Assembly (NCBI GenBank): GCA_000467715.1
Contig: AJFK01000485.1
Location: 62,001 to 126,000, forward strand
Length of the DNA: 64,000 bases
Direction of reading: 5' to 3'
Source of the DNA: Hysterium pulicare CBS 123377
Lineage: Eukaryota > Ascomycota > Dothideomycetes > Hysteriales > Hysteriaceae
In this document: positions 22,382 to 32,511 of the stretch, in pieces
Numbering within the stretch: position 1 is the first letter of the stretch
Layout: every line of letters begins with the position of its first letter
The notes under the pieces: generated by a model
What the model saw: only the letters and a program-made list of their open reading frames with translations
What the model was told of the DNA's origin: nothing
The model's database searches: none
Translations under genes and position numbers: made by a program

Positions 22382-23095
22382 CTAGTTCGGCATCGACCGC
22401 CTATTCTCCCTCTCCCTCCTCGGCCCAGGCCAAAGCTCACTCCTCCTCAACTTCGCAACCAACCTCCTAATAAACCTCAAAACCTTCTCCGTCCTCTCCT
22501 TCGCCAATCTCCCCATCCCCTGTCCTTCCCCCGCCTCCCTACCCCCAAGATCCACCCGCAAGTTCCTCCAATCCGCATCAACATTCTGGAACTCGTAATA
22601 ATCCGAATGCGGACTCGCAGGATCATCCTTGTGGATATGAATGATCCGTCCATCGTAATCGTAATCGTATCCTGTTTCGGCATCGTAGCCGTGGATACGG
22701 AGAGGAGCGGGAATGGGGATTTGGTAGGGGCCGCGGATGCCGCGGTCGAGATTTGAGCCTGGGAAGGGTTTGGTTAGGTCGAGACGACGGGGGAAGTTGC
22801 TTTGGACGTCTTGGGGACCTGAGGATGAGGGCGGTGGGAGGGGTGGGAGGGACTTGTGTGGATCTGCGGCGCGAGAGCTCTCGTCTGAGGAGTAGCGATG
22901 TCGTATCATGGGCTGAGTGAAACCATCCCAGTCGACGAAGAGGGTTGATGGGCGGGATGAGACGATTGAGAGGGCGTCGGAGTCTTGGTGCTGGTTCTGA
23001 TGCTCTGCTAGATAGTCGTCTAAGTTTTGTATGAGAGACTGCATTCGTCCACTACCCCTAGATCTATCATTTGGTGTACCATTAGGCTCTGCCAT
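22382..23095 (-). CDS. hypothetical 237-residue low-complexity protein
   Basis: Not recognised. I use the ATG at 23095 (MAEPNGTPNDRSRG); an in-frame ATG at 23242 would add 49 residues. The sequence is polar and probably largely disordered: a Pro-rich stretch SLPPLPPPSSSG, Tyr/Asp repeats GYDAETGYDYDYDG, and a basic C-terminal helix (RTEKVLRFIRRLVAKLRRSE). The short conserved-looking element SLIQNLDDYLAEHQNQHQ near the N-terminus could be an interaction helix. No transmembrane segment. It could be a small regulatory or scaffold protein; there is no evidence for a more precise role. Confidence 0.65.
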   Translation of the reverse strand: MAEPNGTPNDRSRGSGRMQSLIQNLDDYLAEHQNQHQDSDALSIVSSRPSTLFVDWDGFTQPMIRHRYSSDESSRAADPHKSLPPLPPPSSSGPQDVQSNFPRRLDLTKPFPGSNLDRGIRGPYQIPIPAPLRIHGYDAETGYDYDYDGRIIHIHKDDPASPHSDYYEFQNVDADWRNLRVDLGGREAGEGQGMGRLAKERTEKVLRFIRRLVAKLRRSELWPGPRRERENRRSMPN

Positions 23096-24468
23096 TTTGG
23101 GTGAATGTGTAGTAGTCGATTTGTCTTCTTGGTTCGACCAGCGATGTTCAAAGTCAAGATCGAGAGATAAGCTTCCGGGAGAAAAGTTCAAGAGAGGAAG
23201 CTTAGAGGTGATAATGTCTTTGTATATATGGAAGTTGGTCAATGGGATGATTCACTAATATAGCTTTGAAGAATCTGAGTTGTTCAAGCACAAAGCTGGA
23301 ATGGCTTCGCATTGTGAAGAATCGTAGAGTTGACGCCGACTTATACATGGATACCGTGGATCAAGAGAAGCACAATGTTGAATATACATTGTGAAGGGTA
23401 GGTACCAATCAGGTGGAATAATTCCACTAACATTCTTACCCGCTGCGCTGAGCTGATTCGGGTCCGGATTAGTTCGTTCTCCTCAACCTTCTTACATGTC
23501 CTGACTACCTCACCTTTGCTAAGTGTCCGATATGTAAAAGTGCTGATTGTTCGCCAGGCAGTCATTGTCGCGCGTTACTCGGCCATTGTGAGGCACACAA
23601 CGGCGAACTCGAGACAAGGAGGTTCTATGGCTGCGGCCGTGGCCGCGGTTCTATTGACATATAGAGACATCTTGAAGGCTTAAGTAGGTTGCATCAAACA
23701 GTTTGGCCTCCGCAGAGCATGCTCCCGATGACTGCGTAGAGATTGTGGGTTTTCTGAACAATGTAGAATTTTCAGCCTGAGTCCGGTGTCGTTGTATCGT
23801 AGGAGTCTGATGAAGCGAATGTATTTCCCGGCACAGCGCTGCGTGAATCAAAGGCTGTAGACTCGATCAGTATTCGAGCTTGAGGGCGGACTACTGACTC
23901 AAGAGATGGCTTAGCAAAAAGAGAGTACTCACGCATGCGCCCGCAGAACTCCTAACTGTACCAAAGTCACAACCGAGATAGTTCAGATAGGAGCATCATA
24001 TCGTGGGAAATAGTAACATGCAAGCAAGACACGCAATAATGTTGGTATAAACACCATTAACAAATTAATTACCTACATGATGAAAGCACGATAGATCAAC
24101 ATCGTATAGTCTACCGCACGCCATCTTCAGCCTCTCCATCGCACATCTGTTCTAGAATAATAGAACCACAAATCCAAACACAATCAGGTATATGAGCGCA
24201 ACGCAAAATACGATCCACAGCTTGAAAATGCAACCATCGACATCGAAGAACGGGGGAAATTAAGAAAGTGGGATACGAGACGAGCAACGAAACAGGAGTG
24301 AGGTCGGAAACATAGAGGAAAATGCCAGTGAAACAATAATGATGATCGATTTGTATCCAGTTTCGCAGAGTCCTTAGCAAGCCCATACTCCAATCGTTCG
24401 ATTACGGCCGAGTAAAGATGTGTAGCCCATATTCGAAATATCAGGTAGATCGGATCATACCGTAATGT
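23096..24468. other. intergenic region, 1.4 kb
   Basis: Between two minus-strand genes. Contains the promoter of the 237-residue protein gene and the 3' UTR of the CBM48 gene. Only short open frames without domain signal. Confidence 0.5.
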
Positions 24469-26601
24469 TTATTTGGAGAATCTGTCCTTGAGCTTGCCGA
24501 AAATCGATCGTCGTTTCTTCTTCTTGTCAGCGGCATCTTGACTTGAGGACGCAACACTTTCTGGTGTGCCTTTGGCCGATTCAGGTGCAGCCTGTTTCTT
24601 CGGCGTCTCTGGTGCTTGTGTCTTTGCTTCCGTTGTGCTGCTTTGAACGCCAGTAGTGACAATTGGCTGGGTTTGTTCGGTGGTTGTCGGTGGCTTAGAC
24701 ATCGGGGAGATGTCGCGCGAGTCAAGCGCTGCTTTCTCGGGAGCAGGGTGTGCGGCTTTGCTAGCGGGCGCATTGAGTGCATCAGGCTCACTGGATGACT
24801 TCAATGGCTCGCTATCGACCAAAGCCTTTGATGAGAGTCCAGGGGCGGTCTCGCTTGTCTCTGCGGTGACAGTGGGAGCAGGTTCGCCAGATTCGTTGGT
24901 GGTCTTGACTTCTTTGAGCAGCTCAGACTCTACGGTCGCCTTCTCGCTGACTGCCTCAGGGTTGGCGGCTGCTTCAGGGCTACTATGGGCCGCCTTTTGG
25001 CTCTCGGCGACAACTTCAGGAACACCGGAAGTGCTTGACACATGTTCGTCGGTGGTCTTGACTTCCTTGAGCAACTCGGACTCGACTGCCGCCTTCTCAT
25101 CAACTGCCTCAGGGTTAGCGGCCGCTTCAGGGCTGGCATGGGCCTCCTTTTGACTTTCGGTAACGATTTCAGGGACACCAGAAGTTGTGCTTGGCCCATT
25201 AGTACCGATAGTCTCGGCAGCCTTATCTTTTGCAGCATAAGTAGCGGCAGCAAATGCTCCTGCAGCCGCTGTGGCACCAGCTGTTGCGGTCTCGGCGACT
25301 TTGCCAGTGGTAGAGCTCTCTGCAGCGGGAGGTTCCTCGGGAACCTTCTCCTTCAGTTCCTGCTCAAGCTCTTTCTTCTCCTGAACAGCCTCGGGGTTAG
25401 CAGAGGCTTCTGGGGAGAAATCAGCTTCTTTCTGGCTCTCTGTAACCGTTTGTGGCACGCCTCGTGGTTCTTTTGGAACCGTACCGGCAAGTGCCGCTGT
25501 CGTACTGGCTGGTGCCGCTGATTGAATTGTCACGCCAGGATCCTTCTCCTTCTCTGCACTTGTACCAATTGGCAGACTCGATTCCGGGATCAGGTTCCGT
25601 GTAATCCCCGGTAGAGCAAACATGCCACCATTTGCTTCTCGCTCGGCCTCTGGGGTCACGACAGGTGGAAGGTTTGGTGGAAGACGGTCGGAATTTCCAT
25701 ACGAAGCGGGATCCGTCTTGGCAGTGCTTGATACAGTATTTGATGTGAAAGTGCTTGGATCAGGCACTTTCTCGCCAGGTTCGAGGTGGATGGGATTACC
25801 AGCGCCGGCTGTCGCGGGTATGGGTGCAACACCGAAAGACTTCTCTTCCGGCTCTTCCGGCTCTCCTCCATGCTTTACTGTAGATTGTACGGTGTTGTTG
25901 GTGAAAGTGCTCGGGTCTGGCACTTTCTCGCCAGGTGCCAATTTGACCGGGTTACCCAGACCTTCAGTAGCTGGGATCGGGTTCACTGAAAGTTGCTTTT
26001 GTAGTTCGTTTGCTGGTGTTTCCGGGAAAGAACCAGGAATATGGTCATGAGAGGTAGTTTGCTCTTCCTTCGGTACAGCTCCTGCCATTGCAGCGGTTGT
26101 AGATGTTGGTGCGGCTGAGGAAAGGGTGTGTACTGGTGTGTCCTTGATGTCTTCGGGGAGGAGGATGTTGTTATAGTTATTTTGGCCGTCGCTTTCTCCA
26201 GGTAGAGAGTCGTTTGTACACCAATTACCGTCGACAACGAACTGTGGAGTGAAAGGAGTTAGCAGGGGGGTCGGAGCGAGGTCGGTGGAGTCACAGGAGA
26301 GCACAAGACAGAGTCAAATGACTAATCGAGCTCGACTCGACTAGGTGAAGCGCTGCGGTAGATTTCAGGGTGGAAAATACGACGTGGAACATACCTTGTA
26401 CTGATGTTTCGCTTTCGGTAGCTCGACGGTCTTTGTGAAGACACCGTCTTCTTTCTGGAGGGTTATAGATTTTGCCCAGTCATCAAAATCTCCAGTCACC
26501 AAGACCTCGCTGGCTGGATGTTCCCTGAAGGACGCTTGTCAGCGGCAAAGTGAGGTCAATGATGATTAGCAGACATACCACTTGAAGGTGTAGCTACCCA
26601 T
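24469..26601 (-). CDS. large CBM48 (AMPK-beta glycogen-binding type) protein, Mdg1/Crp1-like
   Basis: N-terminal CBM48 domain of the kind found in AMPK beta subunits and yeast Mdg1/Crp1, which binds alpha-glucan or acts as a scaffold. Exons: 26579..26601, 26395..26524, 24469..26241; phases agree, 641 residues. Domain (residues 1-85): MGSYTFKWEHPASEVLVTGD, FDDWAKSITLQ, KHQYKFVVDGNW, with the Trp/Lys/Trp glucan-contact positions present. The rest is a long disordered tail with two copies of a PIPAT..GNP...PGEKVPDPSTFT unit and three copies of a GVPxxVxESQK..SPEAxANPEAV unit, ending in a basic KKKKRRSIFGKLKDRFSK helix that may contact membrane or nucleic acid. A small CBM48 paralogue lies at 30719..31226 with identical intron positions and the same 130-nt middle exon. 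Confidence 0.9.
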
Positions 26602-27766
26602 GGTTGGAGGGAGTCAGGCCGGAGGAATGGAAAAAGAGCAGGAACGCAAAGATTATAACAAGCCTGCCACACAACGGATGAATTGAAGTCGAGACTCGGA
26701 TCAGCAAAGGAAAAGCTCGTTTGCGAGGAGGTTGGGGAGGAATAGGGTGAAGAAAACCAAGGAGGCTCGTTCGGTCTAGAGAAGCCTCTCTCGGCTTTGC
26801 TTGGCAACGGTGCAAAATAAGGACGACACTGGTCACGATAAGGGATGCGAGAGCCGATGCACGACTTGCAGTAGGAGAAAGCGCTGACGGCGAGGCTGCT
26901 TCTTGCGTATCAGAAGCTGCTGCGGACAGCACTGCTGACTGCTGAAAGCGCACGAACCGTGGAGGGCTTGGCGCAGCGAGAGCGGGCGGGGCTAGCATGC
27001 GCTTGGGTGAAGAGGGCGAGCTGGAGAAAAGGATGCAATTGCGGCGCCAAACCCTTCCGAAACACTGTTCACTCATCAAGAGAGATGCACTCGATACCAC
27101 TACCGCTTCTCACAGCCTTGTGCTTGGTGCAGGGCCGTCAATTGCACTTGTAGCCAGTGTCCCAACCGGGGTCGCACTCCCACAGACGGTTGTCGCAGCG
27201 GCTGATGCCTGCTTCTGCGTTTGCGTCATTCGCTAGGGAGGCCCGAGCTTGAGATCGCTGAAAGCTCGCTCGCTATGCTCAAAGCGGTGTCTGTGCGACT
27301 GTGCGACATCCACCACGAGCATTTCGTAGCAGGCGGCTTGGGCTCTATTGTATTCCAGATGGCTAATCTATTAGTTGCATACTATCCTACCGAGTATATC
27401 TCTCCAGGTGTCCGTGTATATGGGAGAGCAACATGTATAAAGGCTGATCGCCAAGCTGCATTCAAAACCACAATACAGCCTTATGCTGTCCAATAACATG
27501 TGCAGATGCAATCCTTCTTCTCGTTCCAGGCGCCACCCTTCTGCCTGCCATCTATCGTATCTCAGCCTCCCAACGCAGGCCGCGTAGCCGCTCAGCCTCG
27601 TTCGTTGGACTTGATATAGCAGAGTTGCCCGTCCGAAAATCTCAACCATCATCCAAAGAAAGGTATTGCAAAGGTAACTGAATGTTGTGAGTATGATGGC
27701 ATGACTCTCTGTTTGTAGGCCCCTCCCTCCTATCCAATCTTAGATCAACCACGATCTACGTTCAGC
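26602..27766. other. divergent promoter region between CBM48 gene (-) and Fungal_N gene (+)
   Basis: About 1.17 kb between divergent starts. Several overlapping open frames up to 168 codons exist on both strands but show no domain; the region is moderately GC-rich around 26860-27230. Likely two promoters and 5' UTRs. Confidence 0.5.
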
Positions 27767-29576
27767 ATGTCCGATCCGCTCTCCATCACCGCAAGCGTAG
27801 TAGGCCTCGTCGCACAGAGCATAAAATCCGTACAGATCGTTCAAAACTATTTCAACAAGTACAGAATCGCAGATCTGACGATAGCATCGACATGCACTGA
27901 GTGTTCAACCATCCGCGTCGCTTTACTCCAGATCCAAGACCTTCTGACTCAGAGTCAACCGACAGCAAAACCAGATGATGCTAAAGATGGCTTTGCTGCG
28001 TATGCCCTTGAAGAGTACGAAGGAGTGCTGGGCGCTTGTTCAATCGCATTCTCCGTCCTGAATGAGCGTTTGGTGGAGATGAATGTGCAGAGCCTTGACA
28101 AGAATAACGAGAGTAGCTTTAAAGCGAAGGTTAGAGCTGTTTGGAATGACGATGAAATGAACATGCTGCGGCAGAATATTCGAGGTCAAGCGATTGCTAT
28201 TAATCTTTTGTTGTCGGCATTTCAAGCGTCAGTTCTCCAGGTCCTTGACCTTTCTCTATCGTCTATCATGTAGATAAGCTAATGATGAGTTGACTGCAGT
28301 GGCACATCAGCAAAGACGTATCAATTGCTCAAGGAGGGGAGGAGCCGCCGGATTCTCGAAACCGTCGCCGATGATGCGCATACACTGATCTCCAAGTCCC
28401 AAAGAGCGAGAACCATCACTCAAAGAGACGAAGCCCAGAGCGAGGGTTCTGTAATCGGTGATGAAGTGTTTGATTTTGATGACGAGATCATCAATTCTGC
28501 GGCATATCGAAGGGCGTACTACTCATATAGGGATACGATTCAGACACGAAAGACTTCAAATACGAAAGACAAAGCAGAAAAGAAAGAAACGGGCCACGCC
28601 GATGTTGTACCCAATCTTGACGCAACTGACTCCTTAGTCATCCACGATGAAGATTATTTCGACCTGCAATGTCAACGTCTCTTCCAGCTCGTGCGACAGT
28701 GGGTGCTTCGGTTTTCCAAATATTCTGACACACGGCCTTGTCGGCTCACGAATGATCTTTTGGATGACAAGATCATTGACCGTTTGGATAATACGATCTT
28801 AGACGGGTCCGACGTCGATTTGTATCTTGCGGATAGAGTTCGCAGGCGAGACGTCTTTATGTCAGTGGTAATGACCATGATATGGGAGTTTGTTTTTACG
28901 AGATATTTGTTCGGCTTAGACAGGGAAGAGCGACAGAAGCTGAAGTCCCTCGAGAAGGTACTGAATGAAAGCGGTGAGTTATTACATGACTCTTAGTATA
29001 AGCCAGAAGATGCTGACGAGTCCAGGATCCTCGTCCGATGTGGCGCTGTGGCGAGCCATAACTTTGACGTTGCTTTCAAAGAGAGCGGCGTTCACTGAGC
29101 AATGCAACCGGGATTCAGACGCGGTCACTCATGAGATTTTCAGCACTCTGGTCGAGGTATTGCCACCTCCTTCCTATCTGGAGGCGCAACTACAAGACTC
29201 TCTCCGACAAGTGGTTGGATATGCTGTGAAGCTCTCGATTGAGATGCGAGTGCAACGGGCGGAGTATATCATGCTTCCACCCTTGCAGCCAGAGTACGAC
29301 GCAAATGGTGACCTTGTTCGTAAGGTGAATTTCCACGCCGCCCTAATGAATGAAAGGAGCGGTAAAATAGGTTCAAACGACGATCTTCAGGCCCAGCAGG
29401 CGGTTGTGAGAGTCATCCTCTTTCCTCTCGTTGTAAAGAAAGGCGACGATAACGGTGCTAACGGAGTGGAGGAGGTGCTTGTATACCCGGCACAGGTGTT
29501 AGCGGCGAACGAATCTAATAAATTAGTTATAAGGTCAGGACATAGTGTAGCACCGAGCGAGATAAGTAGTATGTAA
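27767..29576 (+). CDS. Fungal_N (STAND-protein N-terminal type) domain protein
   Basis: Begins with the Fungal_N-type helical bundle common at the N-terminus of fungal STAND/NLR-like proteins: MSDPLSITASVVGLVAQSIK and IASTCTECSTIRVALLQIQ. Exons 27767..28227, 28300..28973, 29026..29576, all phases consistent, 561 residues. After the N-domain (~1-155) there is a linker with acidic stretches (VFDFDDEIINSAAYRRAYYS) and a helical C-terminal half (VMTMIWEFVFTRYLFGLDRE; DSLRQVVGYAVKLSIEMRV). No NACHT/NB-ARC P-loop, ankyrin, WD or TPR repeats were found, so this is a stand-alone N-domain protein. Family role: signalling in non-self recognition and programmed cell death is proposed for related domains; here it is inference. 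A decayed kinase-like gene lies tail-to-tail 70 bases away. Confidence 0.85.
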
Positions 29577-29646
29577 TCGATATTAGAAAGGGGTTCGTCG
29601 GTATATGGATATGCGTTTGAAAGCACTACGTTTCATTTATTAAAAA

Positions 29647-30622
29647 TTACAAGCTCATCGTCAACCATTTCCAGTCTTGGGCCCCGCTCACACCGGTTGT
29701 CAGATCTTGATCCATGGCACCCAGAGGAAGGTTTGGAGCTAACGAGACACTGCAACAGGGTGATCGGTAAACACCAGATATTTCCAGTGACAGCAAACGA
29801 TAGATGTCTCGAGCATCAGGCCTGGCTTTTCGGTCGGGATGTAACATAAGCCTGATGCAGTCGTTGTAGAAATGGTCCTCGCGGAAGAATTCATGCACGC
29901 GGTTAAGCTTTCGTCCGTAGAGTAGTACATTTTGGGCCTCCTGTGATCCGATGCTATTGGATGCAGATTGCTTGAGCTCTGTGCTTGACAAGAGGAAATG
30001 ATGGAGGTCTTTAACGGAATGACATGTGGAGACTGCGTGCATCTCAGCAAACACAGCTCCGAGCGCGAAATATCAGTCCCGCAGCCGTGACGACCAAATT
30101 GGTCGTCTATCAATTTTCGATTACTTCCGGTACGGCATAAGTAGCAGAAGCCCGCGCTGGATTCTCCGTTGAAGTTGTCTGTCCCACATCAAATTTTGAT
30201 GATGAACTGAAGTCTGTGAAGAAGATTTGATCGGAGCGATGAACGATGTTCGAAGGTTTGATGCCTTGATGCCTTACTCCGTTGCTATGTATATAAGCAA
30301 GGGCGTCTGCAAGGCATACGAACCACGAGCGAATCCACTTTCTGCAAACACCAGGCATCGGCTTGTCACTGATCCTTTCCAGATATGTCTTGAGATCATG
30401 ATCACCTGCGGGTGACATGAGTAACGAGAAGAACTCGCGGCTATTCTCGGAGTGCTCGCTATGGCTACCTAGGAACTTGACGATATGGCGATGAGAAAGA
30501 CCCGCAAGGACTTTTACCTCTGATTTGACGATGTCCCGGTATTGCTGGCGATTTGAGTAAGGTATTTGGACACGCTTTCGGACGCAGCTCGGGTGTGATG
30601 GCGACTTCCTCCTCAACAATGC
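29647..30622 (-). pseudogene. decayed protein-kinase-like gene lacking the catalytic Asp
   Basis: Kinase-domain remnants in order on the minus strand: CVRKRVQI (beta-3 Lys), SEVKVLAGLSHRHIVKFLGS (alpha-C/beta-4), ALAYIHSNGVRHQGIKPSNIV (catalytic loop, shown in part as VRHQGIKPSNIV), FTDFSSSSKF (DFG position), ATYAVPEVIEN (APE), FALGAVFAEM (alpha-F) and HPDRKARPDARDIYRLL (alpha-H/I Arg). HRD is replaced by HQG, so the proton acceptor Asp is missing; DFG reads DFS. Between APE and alpha-F the reading frame changes twice within about 60 bases and no GT-AG intron restores it, and no Gly-rich loop or ATG is found upstream. Host gene remnant, either a pseudogene or a gene with sequencing errors. 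Such kinase domains occur in Fungal_N/STAND-associated proteins. Confidence 0.7.
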
Positions 30623-30718
30623 CTAGAGAGCGTTTCATCGACAACCAAAAACTCGTCTCTGACTATCTTGAGATATATCTGGTGCTGTGGTGATATTCCG
30701 TGTTCTTCGGATATAGAG

Positions 30719-31226
30719 TTAGCATTTTTCTCGGACACCAAGTTTGGGGGCTATGCCGGTGTCGGGTGAATATAACCTCTGCCCTCCATAATAACAATAA
30801 TACTTTCCACGGGTCGAATCCAATTCCCATCCGTGACGGCTCGGGGAAGGCGTTGGAAGGTCCTCCGGCCGGAGAACATTATTAGTATTAAGTTTGCCAT
30901 CATCTTCTATATATTGGGACTCGTTGGTTGTCCAGTTCCCATCTACAACATACTAGATAGTTACACATATTAGCAAAGGGTTGGTGTATGGGTTCCAGAT
31001 TTGCACAAACCTTGTAGTTCGTCTTTTCTTTGGGTAGATGGACGGTCTTCTTCAGGATGCCATCTTTCCATTCGAGTTTGATACTCTTGCTCCAATTATC
31101 GAACGTACCTGAAACGAAGACTTCATTGGCAGGGTGTTGCCTATTGATGTCAGAAGAAGAGCGAATCACACCTCCGAAATCAACGCACCATTCAAATGTG
31201 TAAACTCCCATAGCCGGGCCGTCCAT
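30719..31226 (-). CDS. small stand-alone CBM48 protein, paralogue of the 24.5-26.6 kb gene
   Basis: Exons 31189..31226, 31011..31140, 30719..30952; phases agree, 133 residues (a second ATG at 31211 would match the paralogue's start better). CBM48 core: GVYTFEWQHPANEVFVSGT, FDNWSKSIKLEW, NYKYVVDGNWTTNESQ, with the glucan-contact Trp/Lys/Trp positions conserved. The first intron interrupts the same Trp codon and the second follows the same Tyr-Lys as in the large gene, and the middle exon is 130 nt in both, so this is a duplicate. The C-terminal ~65 residues (PEDLPTPSPSRHGWELDSTR and beyond) share nothing with the long repeat tail. It could be a free glycogen-binding module or a truncated, decaying copy; open frame and splice sites are intact. 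Confidence 0.75.
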
Positions 31227-32511
31227 CGTGCTCAAATAAAGCGAACACGCGAGAGCATTGATGTGAAGGGTGCAAACTGCACTTTCAAAAAGCTCAATCA
31301 GAACCGTGAGGAGTTGAGATCGACTTGCGCGAGGTCAACTCAGATCAAGGCTAGCAGGCAATGTCTTAAAAGTCGTAGTAAGATATTTACGGTGATCGAA
31401 GACGGTATGAGATACCGTACAAGGCTGAGAGTTGATGTGCTGTATTCATGCTTGGCGGAAAGCCACCAAGGCGCTCTCACCATACATATCCCTCTGCATC
31501 CTCCAACCTAGCAATTGGGGAGAAACGATGCTGAATGAAGACATTCCGGATGAACGCGAAGGGTATGGTTTGTTTCTCCACTTCGTCGTGAGTCGTATCG
31601 CCATACTAGAAACATTGAGTATGGGTTTCACGTTATGGTTAGATCCTGTCCGCCACTCCCTTGCGGTCATTCTTATTGACGAAAATGATGTTCAGCGGAG
31701 TGCATAGAGATCTTCTCCACTGGCGGGATCAAAAGCCAGGTTGAGATAGTTGATCTGTAGAATCAATCTGATGCGCAATACAAACCTCCTTCGGCTGGGT
31801 AAAGCCTTGCGACAGGGCGATAGCTATGAGTTAGTGCATCGTGAACCGTGATCGATAGCCGTTTCACCACCTACCCACAGCGTCACGAGGGCGGCAGCCT
31901 TTTAATTCCCCTGTTGCATTCTTTGCGAAGTGAACAAAGACGCACAGGAACTTAGGCTCTGCGCTTTGTTTGCTGCGTCATCAGAGCTGCGGGAACTCTG
32001 CAGGTGCCAATCATGCCCAAGCTCTCGTATCGCACCGAGCTTTGATAGTTCCAGAGCAGCTAACAAAAGCATGTTGACAAACAGTGTCGCTCAACACTTT
32101 GGAATTTCCCCAAGACAGGCCGTGGAATGTCGCCCATGAGAATCAGTCCAGAGGCTGTGCCTGTTTCACGCAGCTGCCACTCGCCCTTCCGCGTCCGACA
32201 GGCTTCTTTTTCGCTTCCATGGCTTCTAGAAAAAGCTGGGACCCCGCGCAAGCCTGGCAAGGTCGCTCATAGCTCCGCCTGCCTCAACTCTTGCACACTT
32301 TGAACTGCCACCCACACGAGCACCTTTCGTGCCTCAATCCCTATACCTTCACCCCCCTAATTGCCCTTCACCAAGTCATCCTTACCTCTGCAGCATTGTG
32401 CTCTGGTCCCTTTGTATCGTCCTTTGTTGCTCGCTTCGGCGCCAGTGACACGACCGACATCATCCCTGCGCCTCTGGTCGTCAAAGCACAACCAGCCCCT
32501 CATCACCTCAA
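31227..32511. other. intergenic region, 1.3 kb, PKA regulatory-subunit promoter
   Basis: Between divergent starts of the small CBM48 gene and the PKA regulatory subunit. The last ~240 bases are CT-rich, typical of a fungal 5' UTR. No other element recognised. Confidence 0.5.

Noticed and set aside
26594-27100. 168-codon minus-strand frame upstream of the CBM48 gene
   Set aside because: Overlaps the first CBM48 exon and its 5' UTR in another frame; low-complexity composition.
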